This document shows, piece by piece, positions 11,256 to 22,731 of a stretch of 64,000 bases of DNA. The stretch spans positions 39,949,956-40,013,955 of the forward strand of contig CM049318.1 in NCBI GenBank assembly GCA_026874595.1, given 5' to 3'. This DNA is from Sipunculus nudus (Eukaryota; Annelida; Sipuncula; Golfingiida; Sipunculidae). How positions within the stretch are numbered: position 1 is the stretch's first letter; the number at the start of each line of letters is the position of its first letter. Made by a program: the position numbers and the translations under genes. The notes beneath the pieces are model-generated. The model saw only the letters and a list, made by a program, of their open reading frames with translations. It was not told the DNA's origin and ran no database searches.

Positions 11256-12930
11256 GCACGCACACACACACACATAGGCCTATATATACACAAAAGCACG
11301 AGAATACAAAGACAGGCTCGTCTATATACTTTACCTTATTTACACACAACAACCGCTATCAGATCAAGCTTATCATACTGACGGTAAACACATTGTAACA
11401 TATGAACATATTTCCTTCAGCACCATGGAGTGTTTGTTTGACATCATATATGGAACTGTAATGAGAATTCTTTAGCTTCATGTATTTACTAACGGGCAAT
11501 ATGGTGTGAACTACAAATACTACTAATAAACAACGTGCTAGAAGGGCCATGATTTATATGTGTTTATGACACACGATACGGTGTAAATGACAGTTGGGGT
11601 TAGCTGTTCACAGATAGCTTCACACCTGTACTTGCTATACCTGAGTAGGATCAATTAAAGGTATTATAGCACCTGTTTAGTCTGCTATTCATTCCCTGTT
11701 CCAGTCTGAAAGAAACCCCGGTCTGTGCGCTAAATAGTTTTGAAATAAGTTCTGTGCGAATCCCCATCGCCCATGCGTCCACACGCTTACTCTTGTGTGG
11801 ATAACAGATTTGTATAAATAATGTGTGTAAATTCGGTTCATTACCCCTAGAGAAGCAAACTATTGGGTGGTATACAGAAGGGCTCAGTGGTCTTGAATGT
11901 TTTGACTGACTACCTGACAGGCTGAACCAGAAAAGGGGTCAGTAAAGCGCATACTGCCGCCAGTGCAAACATTTCCGATAGATCCCAGATTTAATGATGT
12001 GTCCTATGTCCCCGTCCTCTATATACACGTCCTTTTGTGTATCCCTTCTAATAGGCATACACACCAATAAAACAGACATAGGAGAAAGCATGTCCTCCTT
12101 GCCAGAGAGGAGAGTGTAGACCGCCATCGACGACAAAGAAAAAAAAAACGAAAACAATACAACGGATTATATATATATATATTTCAGGAGTTAAACCTAT
12201 ATATAAATGCATTTTACAACGCTTGTAAGGAATACACATTCTACAAAAGTCTTCACTCCTCGGAAACGCAGCGTAGAGTGGACCAAGTATATTAAGACAT
12301 GATTAGTGTAGAATATTCCTGTACCAAAGATGAAGTGTTTTGTTACAGTCGTTTATTATATTGATTAAAAGATGAATGTTTACAAAGGAGGAAAAGAATT
12401 TATATGGAACCGTGCCATATTTCTTAATCATTTGTGTCTTTTCTTAGAAATTATGTTGTACTGATTGAAGAAAAAAATATGAAACTCATTGCAATTGTTC
12501 AGGTATCCTCAGACACACACAAATACGACTCACCGCTTGAATGAACGTGTGAAAAGTTAAAGTTTGCGTTCACTGTGTCAAACACAGTGTTCATACACTA
12601 TGACCTGTGTTAGTCATCTGTGTGTATACGTCTAATGCAGTATTCATATCTATTTCCTGCATGGTTACTGTTATTATACGACCTATCAACTTGTTGTTAA
12701 ATATCCCTGACCAGATATATAACAAGCCGACAGGAAGCAGCTTACGTCACGCTTGGATGAACAAAGATACCTGGAGTGCTGCATATTTGTTTCTATGTTT
12801 ATCTCAGATTCCTTTCTGTCAGTGTATATATACCGGTGTTTCGGGTGAATTCTTTATCCTACTTTTTTATATTAATTATCGTATAATTTTTATATAAACA
12901 TGGATTTGCTCTTTAAATGTGTAAATATTA
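10349..12930. other. Intergenic with a (TC)n(CA)n patch, no supported gene
   Basis: A compound (TC)n/(CA)n tract lies at about 11223-11274. The remaining ORFs are short and translate to low-complexity or unrecognisable sequence. Confidence 0.5.
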
Positions 12931-13179
12931 GATATCCATGGGAAAACTTTTAATCTTTATTACGACGAGTTGATAAAAGTACTACAAACGGCAGCGTCTG
13001 TGATTCCGAAGAAAGTATTTAAACCATTTTTACGACCTTATTGGAAATCGAAGTTGAAACCTGTCCATGACGACATGTTGAGGCGTCGGAGAATATGGTT
13101 GGTGGAAGGGAAGCAACGTGGCCACTTGTCAGAGTCGTACATTAGGTAGAAAACGGCTAAATCTATATTTCGGAAACAG

Positions 13180-14367
13180 ATGTGGCAATATCATATGTCC
13201 AAAGAGAGAATTGAAATGGAAAATTTGGATAAAGCGGCCGAATTTGATATTGACAAATTTTGGCATTTGTTAAATAAGAAACGCAGGAAGAATGCCAACT
13301 ACAGCACGGAAATAAAATTTAACGGGCAGCTGGCTCATGAAACTAGCCAAATATGTGAGGGTTGGGCTAGATATTTTGAAAAACTCTATTCGTTCCGTGA
13401 TGACCATTTGTTTAATGAGGAATTTAGGTCGGAGATAAGCGATAGGTTTGAATTCCTTAAAAGATCTGCTGATCTTTATATGACCAGTGTTTTAGATTTC
13501 CCTTTTAACAGGACTGAAGTTATTAGATGTATTCGTCAGTTAACAAATGCAAAGGCGTCTGGGCATGACGGTGTGGTAAGTGAACAAATTAAATATGGTG
13601 GCGATCAAATGGTCGAGCATCTATTGCATCTGTTTAATCTAATAAGAGAGTCAGAATCAGTACCAAGTGGAATGAAGCTGGGTTTGATAGTAACTTTAAT
13701 TAAAGATAAAAGAAAATGCCGTACAAATCCCGATAATTATAGGGGAACATCTCTCCTACCTTGTGTCTATAAAATACTAGAAAATCTGTTGTTAGCTCGC
13801 ATGAACAAATACTTAACCCAGTTGGGGGCGCCATTTCCCGATCCAATGCAATTCGCCTTTCTGAAAGGTACGGGTGCCCTAAATGCATCATATTGTTTGT
13901 TAGAGAGTGTATGTCACAATCTAGAACGTCAGTCTAATGTTTATACATGTTTTCTGGACAGTAGTAAGGCGTACGATACCGTGTGGCACCAAGGGTTGTT
14001 TGTGAAATTGTATGAACTTGGTATTAAGGATAAATTATGAAGAATTTTAGTGACAGCCTATACAAACATGACAAGCCAAGTTTTGTTCCTGGGAGAAAAG
14101 AGCAGGCCAATTTCTATCTGCCAGTCGGTTCGACGAGGTGGTGTTCTCTCTCCCCTTCTGTACATGATATATATAAATGGTCTTCTGCAAAACCTTAGGG
14201 AGAGCGGGTTAGGGGCTAGAATATGTCATATGTATACCGGCTGTCCCACGCAAGCGGACGACATAGCTCTCTTGGCACTTACTCCAAATGACTTACAAAA
14301 GATGATTAACCTATGCTATGAATATTCCCGAAATTGGAGATTCAAGTATAATGGTGATAAACAGTAA
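13180..14367 (+). pseudogene. LINE reverse transcriptase, broken
   Basis: Same frame throughout, with a TGA at about 14038. Motifs in order: NAKASGHDGVVSE (RT block 1-2), NPDNYRGTSLLP (block 3), FAFLKGTGALNA (block 4), CFLDSSKAYDTV (block A with the catalytic Asp), SVRRGGVLSPLLYMIYIN (block B) and QADDIALLA (block C; normally F/Y-A-D-D, here Q replaces the aromatic). The linker upstream reads in the same frame back to about 12940, with a TAG at 13147. The family is clear; the exact clade is not. Confidence 0.9.
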
Positions 14368-14495
14368 TAATTACATTTGGTGAAACGGGGAGAATATTTA
14401 ATGTTCGGAAATTTAAACGCAACTGGAAACTAGGTCACAATACTATCAAACAAACCCGAAATCACAAACATCTGGGCATATTACTTAATGTAAGT

Positions 14496-15381
14496 ATGTC
14501 CTCGACTGACAGTACATCAGAGGCATGTAGAAAAGGTAAGGGGACTTTCTTGTCTTTAGCTGAATCAGGTGTACGTCCATATGGGTTTAATCCCTTAACA
14601 ACAATCAAATTATATAAGACTATGGTTCTACCAAGAGTCCTATATGGGGCAGAACTTTGGTGGTGCCTAACTCTGCATGAACAACTCTCTTTAGAGCGCA
14701 TGCACAGGTATTGTGTTAAAACGTCACAGCTCTTGCATGCTAGGGCCCGCTCAGATATTGCGTTGAGTTTAGTTGGTATTCCACGGTTAGAGGCATTTAT
14801 TGACCGCCTTAAACTACTGTTCCTTGGGAGAATATGTAATAGTGACAAAATATCAATGCACATATTATGGGCACGTATCTTAAGCTGTACTGTGCAGAGC
14901 GATTTACCGAAGTATGGATTTGTGTCTGACGCGTTATCCATATTACGAAAATATAACCTGGAATTGTATGTACTAAAGTGGCTGTCATCTATGGAATTTC
15001 CAGATAAAGTCGCTTGGAATGGGATAGTTACCAGGAAAATAGTAGAACATGAAAACGAGTTATTCGTAAAACGCACAGAATACTCCGGGGAGTTTAAAAT
15101 GTTACGGGCTGTCAAAGATACGTTTTTTGGAGCCATCAGTTCTCTGGATAGAGGCAAGAAATTTTCCAGGGTCTTACGGTATTTTTTCATACATGGTAAA
15201 AATACTGTCAATATATAGCAAATTTGATGTTATAAACCGGGTGTTCCTGTGTCACATATGTGGACTAACATATAATAATCCCGTACAACATGCTCTATTG
15301 GTGTGTGATGAGACAAAGGCTGAACGAGATAATCTGTGGGATTTTATTTTTGACAAACTGAATGTGCACAGTAGCACATAA
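14496..15381 (+). pseudogene. LINE C-terminal region with CCHC motif, broken
   Basis: Downstream of RT the frame shifts and continues as a 240-codon block beginning around MSSTDSTSEACRKG. This includes the conserved LYKTMVLPRVLYGAELW segment typical of LINE ORF2 thumbs. After a second frame change at about 15218 it ends with a C-x2-C-x10-H-x4-C motif (CHICGLTYNNPVQHALLVC, about 15253-15309), as in the zinc-finger tail of many LINE RTs. An antisense ORF over the same span is a shadow. Confidence 0.85.
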
Positions 15382-16009
15382 CTTTTTAACCTGGATGATT
15401 TTAACCTAATTGCCCACTTGCTGGGCCAGCCCTTGCCAGGTATTTTATATAGGGGTATGATTCAACTTGTCTATCGAGCCGGCATAACGTTTAAAATCAT
15501 TTAAACAGTCATTGAGTCGCTATGGCCTAATGAAGTATTTTAACGATGGGTCAATTAGTTGTGTAAGTAACGTAATTTTTTATGCCAAACTATCAGGCAT
15601 GTGATAATTTTTACACAGTGTAATCAAGTTGAAACCATATTTATTTTATTTATATACATAATATATATGAGCATTATAACAACATATGTAAAGAAAACCA
15701 TAATATGCATACATGCAGTGAAGAAGAGTAGTATATTCTAAGCTGCTTTTAGCCCCGAACAGAGGATGTATTGAAAATATTGTCGTAATTGGGTTTAAAG
15801 TATTGTTGTATTTGGTTGTTTTCTTCATTGAAAGGTCAGTCGTAAAATAGGTAACATTTATAGACATATACAACTTAATGTTTCAAAGCTGCATTTATGG
15901 TATGTTTAAAAAGTTCTTTTTTGTTCACTACATATAAAATAAAATGGTTGTACTCTTCAATGTAATGGAGGAAATAAAGACTATCAATCAATCAATCATT
16001 CGGCCCAGG

Positions 16010-16100
16010 TTCATTCGTGCACGCATAAGTGACTCTACATTTGTGAATATTCCTTGATGACGCTCCTGAATCCAGATCATGCGCCAGAGCTGTAGGTGTT
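16010..16100. repeat. Dispersed repeat, copy 1 (partner at 27270-27345)
   Basis: About 75 bp including acatttgtgaatattccttg, directly after the LINE tail, is repeated with substitutions near 27.3 kb. The LINE appears to have landed next to or within this older repeat. Confidence 0.7.
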
Positions 16101-16278
16101 ATTACTCCTTTAAAGTACATGTGTGTATTCGAAAGTTCTGTCTCACTGTCGGTTTCTCTCCATTGAGTGTCGTGGAAATCCATTCCTCTTTTAATAAAAA
16201 TATGTATCTTTTAATAAAAATATGTATAGAGTATGTATATCCCTGCGTAACAACAACTATGAAGTTTAGAACCTCGAC

Positions 16279-16333
<55 letters not shown>

Positions 16334-18113
16334 TTGTGTGTTTTTCTCTCTGTATTTCGGTCTATCAGTCAGTCAGTCAGTATGTCTGCCTATCCGCTTA
16401 TGTACTATAGAGTAAACGTGTGGGGGAGAGTTATGCATTTCTTGCCTTTCATTTACATACAGAGTGTAAGTAATCGTATGTATAATACACTTATTACAGC
16501 ATTGCACAATAATCATAAAGGGCTCCGGGGTCCCAATGATTGGTTATATTTATACTTTCCTTATACTGCTCTGGATGGTGTTTATCTGCGGCCGGTTCAG
16601 GGATGCGGAAAGTCACGGTATTACGCCGTACCCGCCTATAATTTACCGCCCCAGTTCTCATACCAAATATACCTCTCTTTTCATGGTAAGCACGGAGGTG
16701 AGAGGGCGAGGGCCGTTTGTCCTGTCCTGTGGGGGGGGGGGGGGGCATTCACTTTGTCTAAATATACAAACTCTGCATCTATGAGAGATATAAAAATGTT
16801 TTGAAAGCTTAACTTGTTTCATGCGCAACCTGATATCGCTTAAATATAATTGTTACAAAAGTTTAGTGATATCTTTCAAAACCCTACCTGTTTATATTTT
16901 AGAATATTCACCATTGAGAACTGACCAGACATTTTATCAATTATTTTACACAAATTTTGGTGATATTTAAATTTTAATATTTTATGTCATAAATTCCATG
17001 TGTAGATCTTACGTTCACTGAAACAATATGCATGGCTTATCTTATGATTCAAATCTTACACATACACACACACACACACACACACATATGTATGTATGTA
17101 TGTATATGGTGTGAATTCTTTGCCGAACGTGCTGAACATATATTCTTCGTGATGGTAGTGGGTTTCCCACGATACACCCCGCGGTTTCTTTGTAAAGTAA
17201 TCATTTATATAGCTATTCGTCATCACTTCTACCAGGCCACTTGAGGGGTCTTATTCTTTCAGGGGTAACGATGCTTTGCACATGTACTTAGCGAAGGAAT
17301 TAAGTGTAAACACAAACAGTTTAGGCGGTACTTGTTTCTCGCTGAGTGATTCGTTTGGTGCACTTAAGCGGAGCCGGGAGAGGATTTTTTCGTAAGTTTC
17401 TGGTAACCGCGGTGGCGGGTGCTCCCTAATTGACCTTTGACCTCAGTCTAGCCCAGACGTGCAATTCCAGAGCACAGGTAGTGGTTAAATAATCGTATTA
17501 CATTATTGTGGCGTGGGAGTGTGTACGGAAGCAGACCGGGATGATTTTACCTGCACATATATGTATACCTACACTGTGGTGATTACCAGCACCTAAAACT
17601 GTGCAGTGATGTATTTATGATTGATGTTTGAACATGGAATATACATACTTTGGATGAGAACACCAAATTTTAAAGCACAGAAATAGCTGTAGCTTTAGAC
17701 AAGGAGAGGAAAACACATGTTGAACAAGGCAGGGAGCTAAAGACATTTTATAAAATAAGTTATTGTGCATCAACAGATTTTCACACAAGGCTTTTTGCAT
17801 ACTTGCATTGCGCATTCAGGAACACATAACCAGTACGTGTGAGCTCTATAGAGATTTATAATTCATTTTAATGTCAATTGAATGGTGTATGTGTCAGGAA
17901 AAAGCGTGTGGGCGCAGCAAGACATATACTTTGACGAGAGAGAGAGAGAGATTAGTTTCAGTCATGACCGTATATTTTTGGCTACTGGACCACCTTTTTT
18001 CGTATAGGGCTATTAATTTTCTTAAACAATGATGGTCTTCAGCGGTAGGTAACTTATTCCACTTTTCACACTAACTGACAGAAGGTCTAAAACAATATAC
18101 TCTTTTGTTTCAG
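16101..18113. other. Intergenic, repeats only
   Basis: Contains a (TA)n array at 16282-16329, a duplicated ttttaataaaaatatgtat unit at about 16188-16227, a G run at about 16731-16745, and a (CA)n(TATG)n patch at about 17053-17106. No gene seen. Confidence 0.5.
16282..16329. repeat. (TA)n microsatellite
   Basis: An uninterrupted 48-bp TA run. Confidence 0.96.
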
Positions 18114-18170
18114 ATATGACGTGCTCCAGATGTCATCCGGATTATCAGGAACAACATAATCCAGAACATT

Positions 18171-18553
18171 ATGACAGATGATCAGGAGTGGACAGGAGCA
18201 CTGAGAAAACTTAACAGTGTCGTCCGTGAGATGCGCAAACTAACGAGACATCGCAAAATGATGAGCGCTAGGAGTCCCGAGTCGCTGACACTTCCGATAC
18301 AGCGGTCTTTACTACCTGTACTGAAAGCTATTCAGGATTTTAATGTAAAGTGTCGGTTACACGAGGAGCTTGTATCTAATGTACTTGTGCACTATCAGCC
18401 GGTGGATGACGTCATTACTCGGCTATCTCCGGAGAACATCCCCGGCTTGACCCGATCGCCAGTTGATATGGTCACAAAGGAAAGTCGGTGTGATAGTGGT
18501 ATCAGTGTTTCAGATCAGGGGTCACCCCGGGAGAGTGCAGTTTGCAAAATTTG
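18171..18553 (+). CDS. PDZ-protein gene, coding exon 1
   Basis: The exon itself begins at about 18114 after a pyrimidine-rich tract and CAG. Coding starts at 18171 (MTDDQEWTGALRK) and ends at the donor TTG|GTAAGT. All three frames of the 18114-18170 segment hit a stop, so it is 5' UTR. Encodes residues 1-127 plus two bases of a Cys codon. Confidence 0.72.
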
Positions 18554-19213
18554 GTAAGTATTTCATAACCGTTGCCATATTATTAACCTGTCTCTTTAAA
18601 TCAGGCAGGCAGGTTGCCATATGTACACAAAAAAATATATTCATATATATGATAGAAAAGCTTTATTATGATCACCCCGCTAACAATACCATCTTCTGAA
18701 TACCAGTCTTAGTTCATGGGCTTGCTATATATTTTTTTCACTTCAGCAAAGTTTTCTTTAAATATTTCATCATCAGAAAAAAAGAACCTTTATAAATTTG
18801 CATGGACCTCAAAACAATATTAGCCATACTACCTTTGTTTCGGCGCGTACGGTTAATGCGTCCATGCAAATTGTGTTGTGTTCACAAATTCCTTCAACTT
18901 TTTACCCTGATTGCCGATACCGCCAAGGTGCGTCAATATAGGGGGGAATGGGGAGGGGGGGGAGTATATATACCCCCCACTTTTTGGCAAGGGGGGGATG
19001 GTCAATGTTATCATCCCCCCACTTTTCAGAGAATAATATTATAATATTGCAAATGAAATTAATTAATAAATAGAATTAAAGACTTTAAATCCATTTACTA
19101 AAAAATGTTATATCAAAACCTTGCTTAGAATTCACGAATACACTTATTTTCTAAAACATTATAATTATCTGAAATATGATTGAGTTTATATATATAATTA
19201 TATATAACAATTT

Positions 19214-19245
<32 letters not shown>

Positions 19246-19277
19246 GTTGAATATGACACTCAGAGACGCTGAAAAAA

Positions 19278-19344
<67 letters not shown>

Positions 19345-21048
19345 AACTCATCCCCCAACCCCACCCTGGGAGAAAAATTGACGCCACTGATACCGCCGAC
19401 TCTCCGCTGTCTCTCAATTATGATCTTTCACCTTCGGGACCGCTCTTTGGTTAATAAGTTGCATTAATGCTGCATTCGTTGTCTCTGAGATTTATGGTGA
19501 TCACCATATGACCAGTAGTGCTAACGACTTGCAACCCTTCGGTACCCAGTTAACAGGAAAAACGGCCAAGTGACTGAATGTCTAGGTTGTTATAGCAACC
19601 AAAGAGGAACTGATTTATAATATAAATTTAATGTCACTTTTTTTAATTTTATTTGTCCCTAAAAACTTATTTTCACTAGTTAAATCATGTTTCTTTATTT
19701 GGTCATTCGGTACTGTCATTGACGTGGTTAAAGACTTAAAGGTGAAGGTCGGAAAGTGGGACAGATGGGATGACTAAAACAAGCCCCAGTTGGCCAGTGG
19801 TAAATACTAATAATAAATAATAATAATATATATATAGTATTTATATAGCGCCAATTCTCCGATGGTCGGACTCACAGCGCAATTCACACACACACACACA
19901 TATACCCACATACAATTTCATGGAAATCTACTCCCTGTGCCTGACCCAGAAAAAAATGATGCATATTAATTACCAAAAGCTTTCTAAATTAGTTTTAAAT
20001 GATACAAGAGTTGGAGATTTTCTAAGTTTAATGGGATGTTAATTCCAAACTTTTGGGGCTATGAAACGGAAGGAACGTTCACCGATTTTCATATGACACT
20101 TTGGTACTTTAAAATTTCCGCCAGCCGAACGCAGCGTACGCAAAGGCCGATAGGTTATTATTTTTTCAGTCAAATATGATGGAAGTGAGTCATCAAAATG
20201 GCGGTAAACAAAAACAGCAATTTTGTTTTGTATACGGTACTTGACGGGAAGCCAATGGAGCTGTTTGAGCAGCAGGGTGACGTGGTCGGTCTTACGCTTC
20301 TTAAGAATGAGACGCGCCGCATTATTCTGGACCATCTGTAGCCGCGAGACTTGCTCTGCAGGTAACCCAGCAAGAACTGAATTACAGTAATCCAGGCGAG
20401 ATATTACTGTGGCGCAAATGAGCCGACAGCACGCATTAATAGAGAGGAAACGCAGGATTGAAGCTATACATATACTACTAATATAATCATGCATTGAAAG
20501 GTTACGATCAATCTTAACACCTAGATACTTCACTGAATTTTGAAAAGGAACAGTGCAGCCCACAATGCTTATAGACTCACTGTCAGTCCTCCTTAGAAGG
20601 GGTTTAGATCCGACAGGCATAATTTCATCCTTGTCAGTATTCAATTTAAGTTTGTTGCTGGTCATCCATGATAGTATATCCTCAATACAAGCTTGTATGC
20701 TTAACTGGACAGAGCTGAACCCACCTGGTTGACTACTTTTTGACAGTTCATTGTCATCAGCATACTTATGAAAAGAACAATCATGTGCAGATATTATGCG
20801 AGATAGGGGGCACGAAAAACTACGTGCCGAACGCTACTTTCCACTTGCCAATCCGTACAGAGGTACTGAACGTATATATGTAACATGGTAAAATGTTAAC
20901 AAAAATAATATTATGCAGGACCAGACAGCTTATGAGTAGTAAATTAAGCCGTGAAAATTTAAAAAGTAAAAAAAAAGTTGAGAATCCGAATTTGAGTCTC
21001 GATAAATCTTTTAATAGATATCGAATTAGAAATCCAAACATTTGTGCA

Positions 21049-21107
<59 letters not shown>

Positions 21108-21780
21108 TATGTCATAAATATATATATATATTTATATATGCATGTATCTGTTACGGTGTATGTGTGCTTTACAAGCAAGAAAGATCGTGTCTGTGATGGT
21201 GTACAATATACATTATGCCGGTACAGTGCCTCTGTGACAAGACGGGAACTGTTATCTGCATGTTTATCATATTTAATGACCCATGACCCGTACAGATTAC
21301 AGGAGAGATTACTGTAGGTAGGTCAGCTTCTGTTGCAAATTACGCAAACACCGTCACACAACAAAAAGAGTCTCCGTGTCAACACGCACATACCTGGCCA
21401 CTTATCTTGAATCGCACACGGAGCTAAATCCACCAGACCGTGAACAACTATGCCACTTCAATTCACAGTGGCTTCGCAGGGCCTTCCGACTGTTCCTCAA
21501 TATTTACCCGGCTTGTTAGTAAATTTTACGCCCCATGGAGCCCCTCAGTCCGGTCGTGTTGTGGTTCTTGTCACCAGACTAACGGGTATTGACGTTGAAG
21601 TATAAAAGAGGCGATGTAGCATTACCAATACCCACGGTCTTTATCTGATTGCAGAACAAGCGGTACAATCACCCAGCTTGTATATTGTAGCTGTTTTTAC
21701 GATGAAGTGGCCTGTATGTCGTACATTTAAGACGGGCAAATATTTATCATTCCAGGCTTATTAACGAATTTAAACGTGTA

Positions 21781-21837
<57 letters not shown>

Positions 21838-22657
21838 TTATTTATTTATATTATTAAATACATTCTGGGGATAGTGCTGTACCATATGGGAGCGTTTATA
21901 TAATCTATTGTTTAGTTAATTGAATTATTTCGTTGGAGCAATGTTAGAGATGCTCCAACTCTTAATGTTCAATAATCTGTATATTCCAGGTGTTGTATGT
22001 GTACGTATATATGTATATATATTTGACACTTACCTTCACGTTGCAGTTTTGGATGATACGTTTGCGTAGCGACTGAGCCGACTGTATATAATGCTTAAGT
22101 GTTTACTTTTTGGGCAATAACAAATATACATTGCAACACCTGGATTTCATTTAAAAATATTTCCATTTATACAGTTGATAAAATCAGGGTTGAGGCACTA
22201 AAAAACTACAGGTCCTCACTAAAAGACTTTATCGAAGAACCGATGCATTGGATTGCAAACCCTTTGGTTAAATTGTAATCGATTCTAAATCTCCGAATCT
22301 ATTCGTTTAGATTTTTTTTTCATGTACCAACCCGTAGGCGTCTGTTAGCTGACAAATTTGACTTGGCATGCGGGCCACGATGTTCAGGCGTATTCATCGT
22401 GTATGTGCCCTGGATCAAGTTTAAATATGCTCAATCACCTACCTTATGAAAAATAATTTTATGTGATTCTGGCTTCCTCTCTGTATATATTAATGATCTA
22501 TAAGGGTAATTATAGATGTTGACAAACGGGAAAAAATGTAACCTAAAGTGGTATAGGTTGCACATATATATATATAACTCTGAAGAAAAACAACACTGTT
22601 AATTCACAACAGTCTGTTTCACGGGATGCGACCCGATCATCAGGTGAATGTGGTTAG

Positions 22658-22731
<74 letters not shown>

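Larger units (their letters stand above)
12935..15998 (+). mobile_element. 5'-truncated non-LTR retrotransposon (CR1/Jockey-type LINE)
   Basis: The RT region with its upstream linker and downstream C-terminal region is readable from about 12940 to 15570. The endonuclease domain that should precede RT is absent, as is common for 5'-truncated LINE insertions. The 3' end is a run of TCAA-type repeats at about 15983-15998 after GGAAATAAAGAC, a typical LINE simple-repeat tail. Stops at about 13147 and 14038 and frame changes near 14370-14490 and 15218 show that it is dead. Confidence 0.88.

Noticed and set aside
14462-15211. 249-codon minus-strand ORF
   Set aside because: Antisense shadow of the LINE ORF2 C-terminal block on the plus strand.
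16079-16804. 241-codon plus-strand ORF
   Set aside because: Its translation is dominated by an IYIYIY stretch from the (TA)n array and continues through the G run; no coding signal.
19151-19417. Minus-strand ORF rich in IYIYIY
   Set aside because: Translation of TA repeats; the same applies to similar ORFs at 4575, 10230, 21042, 31490-31821 and elsewhere.
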